Below are positions 54,760 to 63,856 of a DNA stretch of 64,000 nucleotides, one piece after another. The stretch's first letter is position 1, and each line of letters starts with the position of its first letter. A model generated the notes under the pieces. That model was not told where the DNA came from and did no database searches. It worked only from the letters and a program-made list of their open reading frames with translations. The DNA is taken from positions 1,054,001 to 1,118,000 of the forward strand of contig NZ_JAIUZR010000003.1 in assembly GCF_020171465.1 (NCBI RefSeq). Reading direction: 5' to 3'. Position numbers and translations under genes: made by a program. Source of the stretch: Lutimonas saemankumensis (GTDB taxonomy: Bacteria; Bacteroidota; Bacteroidia; Flavobacteriales; Flavobacteriaceae).

Positions 54760-55291
54760 TTAATTTATTGATTTTTAATAATTCAACTGTATATATTAGG
54801 GGTTGGTTAGGTTCTATTCGATCATTTCCCAGGTATCCATAGGCCTTATAAGAAGGAAACAAAAAGGTTATTACTTCCCCCTCTTTCATTATTTTAAAAC
54901 CATCCTGCAAACCCGAGATCAATTCTTCCTTGTCAATAAGGTAACTGCGAGTACCCAATTCCTCCATGGAATATAAAATACTTCCATCCAGATTTTTGAT
55001 TTCATGTGTATAAAAAACTTCATCTCCTGAACTCGGGAAAATAGTTTCATCTGGATTTTGCTTCTCATAATAATACCAAAATCCATGTTCTGAATTCAAA
55101 TACTGATTCAGACTGTCTGATTCCATTTTTTGAATTAAAACGGTCTGTTCAGCTTTATTGAGTAATTTGTTTCGTTCGATAGACTCAGACATAAAAGAGC
55201 TTGTTTTTCTTACTATGGGCTTTCTTGCCTTTGAATCAGAGCAAGACGTCATTACAATTCCCAGAAAAATAATTAAAAGGTAATTCTTCAT
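54737..55291 (-). CDS. gldI: Gliding motility-associated PPIase lipoprotein GldI
   Basis: A 184-residue lipoprotein (VMTSC lipobox) with an FKBP-type domain (about 85-175) containing GLQDGFKIMKEGE and PSYKAYGYLG. GldI is required for gliding in Flavobacterium johnsoniae, probably as a foldase for Gld or SprB-type surface proteins. It overlaps the upstream phosphoesterase by 4 nt. This gene argues for gliding ability, though gldI occurs in some non-gliding relatives too. Confidence 0.87.
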   Translation of the reverse strand: MKNYLLIIFLGIVMTSCSDSKARKPIVRKTSSFMSESIERNKLLNKAEQTVLIQKMESDSLNQYLNSEHGFWYYYEKQNPDETIFPSSGDEVFYTHEIKNLDGSILYSMEELGTRSYLIDKEELISGLQDGFKIMKEGEVITFLFPSYKAYGYLGNDRIEPNQPLIYTVELLKINKLSENENNE

Positions 55292-56313
55292 TGTGACAGC
55301 GTTAATTCATCAGTTAAACCAGGTAGTATATCAACGAATTTATTTACCGTTTCTTTTAAGGATAAAGTGCTTCTTCCTCCGGCGGCATTAATGTGACCAC
55401 CACCATTAAAATGTTGACGGGCAAATTCATTGACTGAAAAATCTCCCACGGACCTGAAAGAAATCTTTATGATCTTCTGTTTCTTGTCTTCAATGAAAAT
55501 AGCTGCGAACATTACATTCTTCAAGGATAAAGCGTAATTCACAAAACCCTCGGTATCACCTCTTTGAAATTTGTATCTGTTTAGTTCATTTTGAGACAAG
55601 GTAATGTAAGCGGTATGAAAACGCTCCAAAACGACCATATTATTCAAGGCTTTACCCAATAACTGCATCCTATTATACGTGTTCACATCATGAATCCGAT
55701 TATAAATATCAGAATTATTCGCTCCCCTTTCCAGTAAATTGGCTACCACCCGGTGTGTATCACTCGTGGTTGCCGGAAACCTAAAAGAACCGGTATCCGT
55801 TAAAATCCCCGCGTAGAGGCAAGTAGCAATATTTTTCTCAACCAGTTCCTTCTTCCCCATCCGCTGTATGAACTGATATATCATTTCACTGGTTGAACTC
55901 ATGGCAGGGTCTACAAATGAGAATTGCGCAAAATCATCAGGCTCCTGATGATGATCTATCATTACGAAAACAGGAGAAATCGTCGACATTACAGGCTCCA
56001 TTATTTCACCCAATCTGTGAAAAGCATTATAATCCAGTGTAAAGACCATTTCCGCTTCTCTGAGAATCTTAGTGCATTTTTCAGGGGCCGACTCAAATAT
56101 CTCGATATCAGCCTGTCCCGGCATCCACTTAAGAAATCCGGGGCAGTCATTAGGAGACACAATGGTAACCTCATGCCCTAATTGATTTAAAAACCAATAA
56201 AGCCCAAGACTCGATCCATAAGCATCTCCATCCGGGTTTCTGTGGGTGGTGATGACAATTTTTTTAGGATCGGAAAGTGCTTGATTTAACTCTTGAAAAG
56301 CTACTTCATTCAT
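55288..56313 (-). CDS. nrnA: DHH-family nanoRNase/pAp phosphatase (NrnA-like)
   Basis: A 341-residue DHH/DHHA1 phosphoesterase. THRNPDGDAYGSS (about 23-35), LDYN and IDHHQEPD supply the metal ligands; GGGHINAAGG (about 309-318) is the DHHA1 substrate motif. It degrades 2-5-mer RNAs and/or dephosphorylates pAp. First gene of the nrnA-gldI-PPIase unit. Confidence 0.92.
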   Translation of the reverse strand: MNEVAFQELNQALSDPKKIVITTHRNPDGDAYGSSLGLYWFLNQLGHEVTIVSPNDCPGFLKWMPGQADIEIFESAPEKCTKILREAEMVFTLDYNAFHRLGEIMEPVMSTISPVFVMIDHHQEPDDFAQFSFVDPAMSSTSEMIYQFIQRMGKKELVEKNIATCLYAGILTDTGSFRFPATTSDTHRVVANLLERGANNSDIYNRIHDVNTYNRMQLLGKALNNMVVLERFHTAYITLSQNELNRYKFQRGDTEGFVNYALSLKNVMFAAIFIEDKKQKIIKISFRSVGDFSVNEFARQHFNGGGHINAAGGRSTLSLKETVNKFVDILPGLTDELTLSQ

Positions 56314-56425
56314 AGTTGGCGAATATACAATAAAAATAATATTATCCTTAAAATTTAAAGATGTTTAGTCAAGTTTTACGTACTTTGTGAGACTTCAAAT
56401 TTTCCGTTAGAAAAGTTCAGCAATA

Positions 56426-57427
56426 ATGAGAAATATCCCCTTGATTCTAGTGATTCCGTTGATTATAACTTTTTCCTGCAATAAGGATGAAAAATTTGTC
56501 CTTTCCTTTGGTTCATGTAACAATCAGAATTTACCTAACCCTATGTGGAAACCTATACTGGAAAATGATCCTGATGTTTTCATCTGGGGTGGTGATATAA
56601 TCTATTCTGACACTTATGACATGAATTTGATGAAGCATAATTACAACCGTTTTAAAAATGATTCCTCTTATGCCTATTTCAGAGAGCAAACCGAAATTAT
56701 GGGAGTCTGGGATGACCATGATTACGGGCTGAATGACGGAGGGGTTCACTATTCTAAAAAGGACAGTGCTCAAAGCTTATTCCTGGATTTTTTTGATGTA
56801 GACCTAGAAAATCCTCGTAGGAACCGGCAAGGAATCTATCACTCCAGGGTTTTCAAGACAGGTGGATCTTCAATTAAGATTATTCTCCTGGATACTCGCT
56901 TTTTTAGAAGCGATCTGGAAAAGGACCCATCCGGGAAAAAGAGATACATCCCTACCTCGAATACTGAATCCACAATGTTAGGAGAAAAACAATGGGCCTG
57001 GCTTCAAAGCGAGCTGGAGAATTCAACATCGCAGTTTAATGTTATTGTGAGCAGCATTCAGTTCCTTTCAAAAGAACACGGGTTTGAGACCTGGGGCAAT
57101 ATGCCTCATGAAGTGAAAAGAATGATAGATCTGATCAAATCCAGTAAGGCACGAGGTGTCATTTTTTTAAGCGGTGACCGTCATATTGCCGAAATTTCAA
57201 GTACAGGTATAGAAAATTCTGAGATTGAACTGGCAGACGTTACCTCAAGTGGAATGACGCACAGTTATGAGTCATTCACATCTGAACCCAATGCCTATCG
57301 GGTGGGAAAAGTGATCTCAGAAAAGAATTTTGCGGTCTTAAGATTTGATATGAAAAAGAACCAAATTACAGCAGAAATTCGTGGTGAGGAAAATATTTTG
57401 TTTGAACAATATGTGGTGAAATATTAA
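56426..57427 (+). CDS. PhoD-like phosphodiesterase lipoprotein
   Basis: A 333-residue metallophosphatase. The signal peptide ends with Cys18 (TFSC). Metal sites are FGSCNNQ (28-34), GGDIIYSD (55-62), WDDHDYG (95-101) and SGDRHIAE near 250, as in PhoD/TIGR-type phosphatases that hydrolyse phosphate diesters in the periplasm. Monocistronic and divergent from nrnA. Confidence 0.87.
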   Translation: MRNIPLILVIPLIITFSCNKDEKFVLSFGSCNNQNLPNPMWKPILENDPDVFIWGGDIIYSDTYDMNLMKHNYNRFKNDSSYAYFREQTEIMGVWDDHDYGLNDGGVHYSKKDSAQSLFLDFFDVDLENPRRNRQGIYHSRVFKTGGSSIKIILLDTRFFRSDLEKDPSGKKRYIPTSNTESTMLGEKQWAWLQSELENSTSQFNVIVSSIQFLSKEHGFETWGNMPHEVKRMIDLIKSSKARGVIFLSGDRHIAEISSTGIENSEIELADVTSSGMTHSYESFTSEPNAYRVGKVISEKNFAVLRFDMKKNQITAEIRGEENILFEQYVVKY

Positions 57428-57444
57428 AAAATAAGGGCAGATAC

Positions 57445-57474
57445 TTGTTCAACATGGTAAATAGAGTATTTTTG
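57445..57474 (+). promoter_or_regulatory. Consensus promoter for ndk
   Basis: TTG at 57445-57447 and TATTTTTG at 57467-57474 are 19 nt apart, 24 nt before the ndk ATG. Confidence 0.65.
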
Positions 57475-57498
57475 CACAAAAATTGAAATTATATCAAC

Positions 57499-57918
57499 AT
57501 GGTAACAAATAGAACATTTACAATGCTGAAGCCGGATTCCTTAGAAAAAGGTAATACAGGGGCGATTTTAGAAAAAATCAACGCTTCAGGTTTTAAGATC
57601 GTTGCAATGAAGCAAACCCAAATGAGCAAAAGAGACGCTGAGACTTTTTATGCTATTCACAAAGACAGACCTTTCTTCACTGATTTGGTGGAATATATGA
57701 CAAGAGGACCAATTGTTGCTGCGATTCTTGAAAAAGAAAACGCGGTTGAGGATTTTAGAACTTTGATCGGGGCAACAAATCCCGAAGATGCTGCTGAAGG
57801 AACCATTAGAAAAATGTTTGCCAATTCGATCAGTGAAAATGCTGTTCACGGATCGGACAGTGATGAAAATGCATTCATAGAGGGATCTTTTCACTTTTCC
57901 GGCAGAGAGATCTTTTAA
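57499..57918 (+). CDS. ndk: Nucleoside diphosphate kinase
   Basis: A 139-residue Ndk with the catalytic His in [12 protein letters not shown] (near residue 116) and the [12 protein letters not shown] start. It balances NTP pools. Well expressed promoter and a strong terminator. Confidence 0.96.
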   Translation: MVTNRTFTMLKPDSLEKGNTGAILEKINASGFKIVAMKQTQMSKRDAETFYAIHKDRPFFTDLVEYMTRGPIVAAILEKENAVEDFRTLIGATNPEDAAEGTIRKMFANSISENAVHGSDSDENAFIEGSFHFSGREIF

Positions 57919-57935
57919 AAAAATATTTTTAAAAC

Positions 57936-57970
57936 AAAAAGCGCTTCATTAAAATGAAGCGCTTTTTTTG
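57936..57970 (+). terminator. Terminator of ndk
   Basis: Stem of 13 bp (57937-57949 with 57954-57966) with flanking A and T runs. It could also end transcription of the convergent recF-dciA genes. Confidence 0.85.
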
Positions 57971-57995
57971 TTCTTTCCATCTGTTATGATCGACA

Positions 57996-58292
57996 TCAAA
58001 GGAGCCTGACCTCTTTTATCTCAATCTGATTCAAGGCTTCATTCATCATAGATACAATTTTGTTCTTACCATAATTAAGTTCTTCCCTTAGAGCAGAAGA
58101 TTTCAATTTGACCATAAGTAAACCATTTTTTAAGGAAACCGATTCTGTATAATTGGCAACTCCTTGCCCCATCACTTCAAACCACACTTCCTTGACCTGA
58201 ATCTGATCCATTCCCTTTTTGAGCTTATTCTCCTTAAGCATCTGGGGAATCAAATCTTTAAGCTTGTTGCTTTCTCTGTCTCTTTTACTCAT
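57996..58292 (-). CDS. DUF721 (DciA-like) protein
   Basis: A 98-residue DUF721 protein with KLKDLIPQMLKENKLKKGM and the KLKSSALREELNYGKNKI block. DciA proteins load the replicative helicase in bacteria lacking DnaC; the small flavobacterial forms are often found next to recF. It lies 8 nt after recF, so the two share an operon. Helicase loading is inferred from the family. Confidence 0.82.
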   Translation of the reverse strand: MSKRDRESNKLKDLIPQMLKENKLKKGMDQIQVKEVWFEVMGQGVANYTESVSLKNGLLMVKLKSSALREELNYGKNKIVSMMNEALNQIEIKEVRLL

Positions 58293-58300
58293 GTCTTTTT

Positions 58301-59398
58301 TTATAGGCTAAACATTTTATAGGACTGGCCGGTTTGCCGGATCAGATCTTCCGTTCTCTTATCATGGGTGTCTGTAATAAACAGCTGACCAAAACTATCA
58401 TCATTGACCAAATTAAGCAATTGCCCTACCCTTTGATCGTCAAGTTTATCAAAAATATCGTCCAGCAACAAAATGGGCTTAATATTTGATTTTTTCGAAA
58501 TTAGGTCGAACTGTGCCAATTTCAGGGCAATCAAAAATGATTTCTGCTGCCCTTGCGAGCCCACCTTTTTAACCGGGTAGTCGTTGATGTGAAATAGCAG
58601 GTCGTCTCTGTGAATCCCGGCAGAGGAATACTGAAGAATTCGATCACGTTCAAGTTGTCTTTGAAGCAAAGTTCTAAAATCAGAATCATTCAGTTGAGTT
58701 CTGTATGAAAAACTTACCTCCTCCTTTACTGATTCATTCATGGAGGTTGCAATGATATGCTGATATCTCCTGTTAAAAATGGGGGTGAATTCCCGGATAA
58801 AGGACTTTCTTTTCTCAAAAATTCTTTCTCCGTACAAACACAACTGCTCGTCATAGATCTCAATATTGTCTTGATCGAATGTAAAGTTGGAAGCAAAATA
58901 TTTTAGCAGGGAATTTCGCTGACTCAAGGTCTTATTGTAATGAATCAGATCCTGAAAATATTCTTTGTCATTCATGGAAATTATCATATCCATAAACTTT
59001 CTTCTGAACTCACTTCCTTCACTGATAAGATTCGTATCCGAAGGTGAGATAATAACCAGGGGTATCAAACCAAAATGATCCGAAAGCTTTTCATATTCCT
59101 TTCCGTTTCTTTTGAATACTTTTTTGTTTCCCCTCTTTAAACTGCAATGAATATGTTCTTCTCTCTCCTCCTTCAGATAAACCCCATCCACCACAAAAAA
59201 ATCCTTGCCGTGTTTTATGTTCTGTGAGGCAACAGCATTAAAATACCCTTTTGTATGAGACAAATAATAAATCGCATCCAGAACATTGGTCTTACCAACT
59301 CCGTTATTTCCTACCAGGCAATTAATTCGCTGATCAAATCTGAAGGATCTTTCCTCAAAATTTTTAAAATTAATCAGTGAAATACTCGATAAAAACAT
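58301..59398 (-). CDS. recF: DNA replication and repair protein RecF
   Basis: A 365-residue SMC-like ATPase with Walker [10 protein letters not shown] (about 29-37) and the signature/Walker [12 protein letters not shown] and [10 protein letters not shown]. It loads RecA at gaps in daughter strands. The ATG at 59398 ([14 protein letters not shown]) is preferred over 59422, which adds eight hydrophobic residues outside the family start. Confidence 0.94.
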   Translation of the reverse strand: MFLSSISLINFKNFEERSFRFDQRINCLVGNNGVGKTNVLDAIYYLSHTKGYFNAVASQNIKHGKDFFVVDGVYLKEEREEHIHCSLKRGNKKVFKRNGKEYEKLSDHFGLIPLVIISPSDTNLISEGSEFRRKFMDMIISMNDKEYFQDLIHYNKTLSQRNSLLKYFASNFTFDQDNIEIYDEQLCLYGERIFEKRKSFIREFTPIFNRRYQHIIATSMNESVKEEVSFSYRTQLNDSDFRTLLQRQLERDRILQYSSAGIHRDDLLFHINDYPVKKVGSQGQQKSFLIALKLAQFDLISKKSNIKPILLLDDIFDKLDDQRVGQLLNLVNDDSFGQLFITDTHDKRTEDLIRQTGQSYKMFSL

Positions 59399-59582
59399 AG
59401 ATAAAAAAATAACAAACCTCAAAACTGAACCAAAGCAGGCAACAAAGATCTGATGTGACCGTTTAAATCAGTTTAAACAACTACATATCAGTAATTTACA
59501 AATTTACTATAGTTAGATCCCCGTGCAGTACAAAAAAACAAAAATTAAGTTTAAATTAAGTCAATAATTTGAATAAAAATTT

Positions 59583-59590
59583 TATTTTTG
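59583..59590 (+). promoter_or_regulatory. Candidate -7 box for the TPR-ribH unit
   Basis: TATTTTTG fits TAnnTTTG, 20 nt before the ATG at 59611; it lies inside the longer in-frame reading from 59569, which argues against that start. Confidence 0.5.
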
Positions 59591-59610
59591 CGCAATCAAT
59601 AAAAATACGC

Positions 59611-60375
59611 ATGGCGACTTACAAAAAAAGAGGTAATAAGGTAAAGAAAGGTAATCAGGCAAACATTGAAGATCAGAGCACAACAGCCGAGGTATTTAAC
59701 ACCTTGGATGAAACAGCGTCAAGATCAGAACAATGGGTAGAGAAGAACCAAAAGATAATTTTCACCGGACTGATTGTTGTTGCAGGTATAATTCTTGCCT
59801 TTCTGGCCTATAACAAATACATTGTTGAGCCAAAGGAAAAGGAAGCGGCCGATGAACTGGCATTTCCAAAAAAATATTTTGAACAGGCTCAGAACACAAG
59901 TGTAGAAGTTGATTCACTGTATAATTTAAGTCTCAACGGAGCAGATGGTAAATACGGCCTTATTGACATCGTTGACAACTATAGTGGTACAAAGGCCGGA
60001 AACCTGGCTAAGTACATGAGCGGAATCGCCTTCTTAAAAACGGGTGATTACGAAAGTGCCATCAAGTACCTAAGTGATTTTTCATCCGATGATGAGATGC
60101 TTGCTGCTCTTGCAAAAGGAAACATTGGGGATGCTTTTGTTGAAATTGAGCAACCTGAAGATGCATTGCAATATTATGTGGAAGCCGCAAACATTAAAGA
60201 TAATAACTTCACTTCTCCATTGTATCTTTTCAGAGCAGGTAATACAGCCATGAAACTTGGAAGATTCAGTGAAGCTGAAGGATATTACTCAAGAATTGAA
60301 AAGGACTATCCTAAATCAGAAGAAGCTAGGAATATTTCGGTTTATATTCAACGTGCACAAATAGGGCAAAAATAA
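59611..60375 (+). CDS. Membrane-anchored TPR protein (YfgM-like)
   Basis: A 254-residue protein with a basic N-terminus (KKRGNKVKKGN), one TM helix (about 49-69) and a periplasmic TPR region (about 125-245). It resembles YfgM/BamB-neighbour scaffolds that hand exported proteins to chaperones. It starts at ATG 59611, and ribH follows 6 nt after its stop. Confidence 0.82.
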   Translation: MATYKKRGNKVKKGNQANIEDQSTTAEVFNTLDETASRSEQWVEKNQKIIFTGLIVVAGIILAFLAYNKYIVEPKEKEAADELAFPKKYFEQAQNTSVEVDSLYNLSLNGADGKYGLIDIVDNYSGTKAGNLAKYMSGIAFLKTGDYESAIKYLSDFSSDDEMLAALAKGNIGDAFVEIEQPEDALQYYVEAANIKDNNFTSPLYLFRAGNTAMKLGRFSEAEGYYSRIEKDYPKSEEARNISVYIQRAQIGQK

Positions 60376-60381
60376 GACTTC

Positions 60382-60864
60382 ATGGCGACCACGAACCTTT
60401 CCTTATATGACACTGACAGCATTCCTGATGCTTCAGGTTTTCGATTTGGTTTGGTCGTTTCAGAATGGAATCCCGAAATTACTCAAAAATTATACGAAGG
60501 AGCCGTTGAAACTCTTTTAAGACACGGAGCCAAACCCGGAAACATTATATCTGTCCAGGTTCCCGGGAGCTTTGAATTAATCTGGGGCTGTAAACAACTG
60601 CTTGAAAAAAATGATCTTGATGCGGTCATTGCTATTGGAAATGTTATAAGGGGCGAAACCGAGCATTTTACTTTTGTTTGTGAAGGAGTGACACAGGGTA
60701 TTAAGGACTTGAATATCAAATATAGTGCCCCGACAATTTTCTGTGTTCTAACCGATAATAATAAACAGCAGTCCGTTGACAGATCAGGTGGGAAACACGG
60801 GAATAAAGGAGTTGAGTGTGCTGTAGCCGCAATAAAAATGGCTGAACTCAAAAGTAAACAGTAA
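60382..60864 (+). CDS. ribH: 6,7-dimethyl-8-ribityllumazine synthase
   Basis: A 160-residue lumazine synthase with the substrate motif VVSEWNPEIT and the VIRGETEHF block carrying the catalytic His. It condenses aminoribityl-uracil with dihydroxybutanone phosphate, the penultimate riboflavin step. Cotranscribed with the TPR gene; other rib genes are elsewhere. Confidence 0.95.
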   Translation: MATTNLSLYDTDSIPDASGFRFGLVVSEWNPEITQKLYEGAVETLLRHGAKPGNIISVQVPGSFELIWGCKQLLEKNDLDAVIAIGNVIRGETEHFTFVCEGVTQGIKDLNIKYSAPTIFCVLTDNNKQQSVDRSGGKHGNKGVECAVAAIKMAELKSKQ

Positions 60865-60903
60865 TTACTTGCCAGGATAGCATACCTTTTAACAGAACTT
60901 TAT

Positions 60904-60934
60904 TTGACCAACTAATCTTATTTCTTTAATTTTG
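60904..60934 (+). promoter_or_regulatory. Consensus-like promoter for the 96-aa gene and mutL
   Basis: TTG at 60904-60906 and TAATTTTG at 60927-60934 with 20-nt spacing, 23 nt before the ATG at 60958. Confidence 0.6.
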
Positions 60935-60957
60935 TTGTAACTGCAAAAGTAAGAATC

Positions 60958-61248
60958 ATGTTTGGTAATGCTTTTAAACCCAGGTCGCACTATGTGTTTG
61001 ATTACAAACCTCGTTATTATGACGAACGAAAGGAGCGTTTGGAAAAACTAAAGGCGAAATACGAAAACAAAGAGGGTGCATCGGATGATATACCAAAAAT
61101 TACCCTTACCAAGGAGCAACTAAGATCAAGCTGGTCTCGTCATAAAAAAGCTTCTTCCAACAGAGCGGTAAACCTGCGCCTTGCAATAATTATTGCTATT
61201 TTAGTCGGAATCTTAGCATACATCTTTGAATTGCATAAACTTTTTTAA
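60958..61248 (+). CDS. Small single-TM protein of unknown function, upstream of mutL
   Basis: A 96-residue protein beginning MFGNAFKPRSHYVFDYKPRY, with a basic helical middle and one C-terminal TM helix (about 75-92). Being next to ribH, homologs risk mislabelling as riboflavin-related, but it has no lumazine or riboflavin synthase features. Stop and mutL start overlap by 1 nt (TAATG). Tail-anchored topology; function unknown. Confidence 0.75.
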   Translation: MFGNAFKPRSHYVFDYKPRYYDERKERLEKLKAKYENKEGASDDIPKITLTKEQLRSSWSRHKKASSNRAVNLRLAIIIAILVGILAYIFELHKLF

Positions 61249-63101
61249 TGTCAGATATCATACGATTACTTCCAGATAATGTGGCCAATCAAATAGCTGC
61301 AGGAGAAGTGGTGCAGCGGCCTGCATCGGTTGTTAAGGAATTAATGGAAAATGCTGTTGATGCAGGAGCCAAAAACATCAAACTTATTATTAAGGATGCC
61401 GGAAAAACACTTATTCAGGTTATTGATGACGGAGCGGGAATGAGTGCCGGGGATGCTCGAATGGCCTTTGAAAGGCATGCCACCTCAAAGATAAAGAAGG
61501 CAGAAGATCTGTTTAATCTGAGTACAAACGGTTTTAGAGGTGAGGCTCTGGCTTCAATTGCTGCCATTTCACACGTTCATTTGAAAACCAAAACTTCGGA
61601 AGATGAATTAGGGACGGAAATTAAAATAAATGGTGGAGAGATTTTGACTCAGCAACCTGCTAATTGCTCTAAAGGATCTGTTTTTGAAGTTAAGAACCTT
61701 TTTTATAATATTCCTGCCAGGAGAAGCTTTCTAAAATCAAATACAATTGAGACCCGGCATATTATTGACGCTTTCCAGAGAATCGCATTTACCTATCCGC
61801 ATATCTCTTTTTCAATGGTTCACAATGAAAATGAAGTTTTTAAACTTCCTAAAGGTAAAAGTACCCAATGGATAAGTAATTCAAGACAAAGAATTGTGGC
61901 GATCATGGGAAAGGCAACCAACGAGAAACTGGTTCCGATAAAGGAAGATACTGATATTCTGAAGATCAAAGGATTTGTTACCAAGCCTTCATTTGCCAAA
62001 AAGAAAAAAGGAGAACAATTTTTTTTTGTAAATAACAGGTTCATCAAGAATCCTTATCTGAATCATGCCGTAATGAATGCCTATGATGGCCTGCTTCAGC
62101 CCGGTTACCACCCCTCCTATTTTCTTTTTTTAGAAGTTCCAGCAGAAAGTGTTGATGTGAACATACATCCCACCAAAACGGAAGTCAAGTTTGACAATGA
62201 CAGAGACCTTTATGCGATTATTCGATCAACGATTAAGCACAGCCTGGGTCAATATAATGTTGCTCCGGTATTAGACTTTAACCGTGACGCAGAACTTGAT
62301 ACGCCTTATTCGTTTAAAGATAAAGCATATACAAGTGAACCGAGTATAGAAGTTGACCAGAACTACAATCCATTTAAATCCGAAAATCAGTATCAGGGTA
62401 TAAAAAGACATGAGAAAAACAGCCATTGGGAGGCTCTATACCTGAGTGATCATCCGGAAAAAGAGTTGATTGAAAACATTACCGTTGATCTCGACAATAT
62501 TTCGCAGGAATTATTTGATGAATCTGAAGAGTCAACTTCATTCAAGACCTTCCAGGTGCAGTCAAAATACATTGCAAGCTCCATCAAGTCAGGAATGGTA
62601 CTCATCGATCAAAATGCGGCCCATCAAAGAATTATTTACGAAGAATATCTTGCAAAGATCACCATGGAAGGTTTAGGGCATCAGCAACTGTTGTTTCCTT
62701 TAAGTATCTCCATCAGCAAAATAGACATCCCTGTAGTAAAACAAATTCAGCAAGACTTGAAAAGTGCTGGTTTTCATATTTCCAAAATCGAAGATGAAGC
62801 TTTGATACTCGATGCAATTCCAACAACCATTTCGGAAAAAGAGGTCATCAATATTTTAGAAACCCTGATAGATAATTTTAAAAATGAAGTTCCCGAATCC
62901 AGCTTCAGTCAGATCGATATGATTACAAAAAGCCTTGCAAAAAGTTTGGCCATAAAACCTGGAACCATTCTCAACAACAAAGAGCAGGAAAATATTTTAA
63001 ATAGTTTGTTTTCCTGTAAAGAACCTAATTATTCTCCTTTTGGCAAAAAAACATTTATTACCTTGTCACTGGATGACCTGGAAGAAAAATTTAATTCTTA
63101 A
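61248..63101 (+). CDS. mutL: DNA mismatch repair protein MutL with degenerate endonuclease motifs
   Basis: A 617-residue MutL. The GHKL ATPase is intact: MENAVDAGA, DDGAGM and GFRGEALASI. The C-terminal dimerisation domain carries DQNAAHQRIIYEE at 454-466 where endonuclease-type MutL has DQHA-x2-E-x4-E (His and Glu are Asn and Gln here). The CPHGRP-type motif is replaced by CKEPNYSPFGKKT (590-602). The nicking site therefore looks inactive. Co-transcribed with the 96-aa gene; a rhomboid gene follows 5 nt after its stop. Confidence 0.93.
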   Translation: MSDIIRLLPDNVANQIAAGEVVQRPASVVKELMENAVDAGAKNIKLIIKDAGKTLIQVIDDGAGMSAGDARMAFERHATSKIKKAEDLFNLSTNGFRGEALASIAAISHVHLKTKTSEDELGTEIKINGGEILTQQPANCSKGSVFEVKNLFYNIPARRSFLKSNTIETRHIIDAFQRIAFTYPHISFSMVHNENEVFKLPKGKSTQWISNSRQRIVAIMGKATNEKLVPIKEDTDILKIKGFVTKPSFAKKKKGEQFFFVNNRFIKNPYLNHAVMNAYDGLLQPGYHPSYFLFLEVPAESVDVNIHPTKTEVKFDNDRDLYAIIRSTIKHSLGQYNVAPVLDFNRDAELDTPYSFKDKAYTSEPSIEVDQNYNPFKSENQYQGIKRHEKNSHWEALYLSDHPEKELIENITVDLDNISQELFDESEESTSFKTFQVQSKYIASSIKSGMVLIDQNAAHQRIIYEEYLAKITMEGLGHQQLLFPLSISISKIDIPVVKQIQQDLKSAGFHISKIEDEALILDAIPTTISEKEVINILETLIDNFKNEVPESSFSQIDMITKSLAKSLAIKPGTILNNKEQENILNSLFSCKEPNYSPFGKKTFITLSLDDLEEKFNS

Positions 63102-63106
63102 TTGAT

Positions 63107-63844
63107 ATGGGCAGATTGACGGAAGCCATCAAACATTTAATAATTCTAAATGTTATCTTTTTTGCAGCAAGTTCTATGCTCGGTTTAAACCTGGGTAACT
63201 GGCTCGCATTGTATTTTCCAAAAAATGATCATTTTGGAGCATGGCAGATTGTAAGCCATATGTTCATGCATGGTGGTTTTATGCATATTCTATTCAATAT
63301 GTATGCCTTATGGGCCTTCGGCTCTCCTTTGGAACAAATGTGGGGAAGAAATAAGTTCATATTCTTCTACTTTTCGGCCGGGATCGGTGCCGGGCTTATT
63401 TATACCGCAGTAAACTATTTCCAGTTTAACGGAATCTATGAGGATCTGATCTCGATTGGGCTGCAACCGGCAGAGATACAGTCATTATTGGAAACAGGGC
63501 GATACAATTCCGGGATTTTGAATCAGATTTCCGAATCCAGGCTTGCTGAAATTTACCAGATATACAATACACCTGCAGTGGGAGCCTCTGGAGCAATTTA
63601 TGGAGTTCTTGTAGCATTTGGAATGAGCTTTCCAAATGCAAAACTTGCATTGATATTTCTTCCTGTTCCCATATCAGCAAAATATTTCATCCCTGTCCTT
63701 ATTGGGCTTGATCTGTTTTCTGGGGTTACCGGATTCTCAATATTCGGTGGAGGAATAGCTCATTTTGCACATGTCGGAGGTGCCATTATTGGATTTATTA
63801 TGATGAAATATTGGCAAAAGAATCAATTTCAAAGATGGAATTAA
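63107..63844 (+). CDS. Rhomboid family intramembrane serine protease
   Basis: A 245-residue rhomboid with six TM helices. Catalytic Ser161 (GASGAIYG) and His222 (AHFAHVGG) are present, as is the HILFNMYALW segment in TM2. A loop of about 50 residues (105-155) separates TM segments. It cleaves TM proteins within the bilayer; clients unknown. The next, partial gene is another rhomboid. Confidence 0.92.
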   Translation: MGRLTEAIKHLIILNVIFFAASSMLGLNLGNWLALYFPKNDHFGAWQIVSHMFMHGGFMHILFNMYALWAFGSPLEQMWGRNKFIFFYFSAGIGAGLIYTAVNYFQFNGIYEDLISIGLQPAEIQSLLETGRYNSGILNQISESRLAEIYQIYNTPAVGASGAIYGVLVAFGMSFPNAKLALIFLPVPISAKYFIPVLIGLDLFSGVTGFSIFGGGIAHFAHVGGAIIGFIMMKYWQKNQFQRWN

Positions 63845-63856
63845 AAGGAAGAAAAA

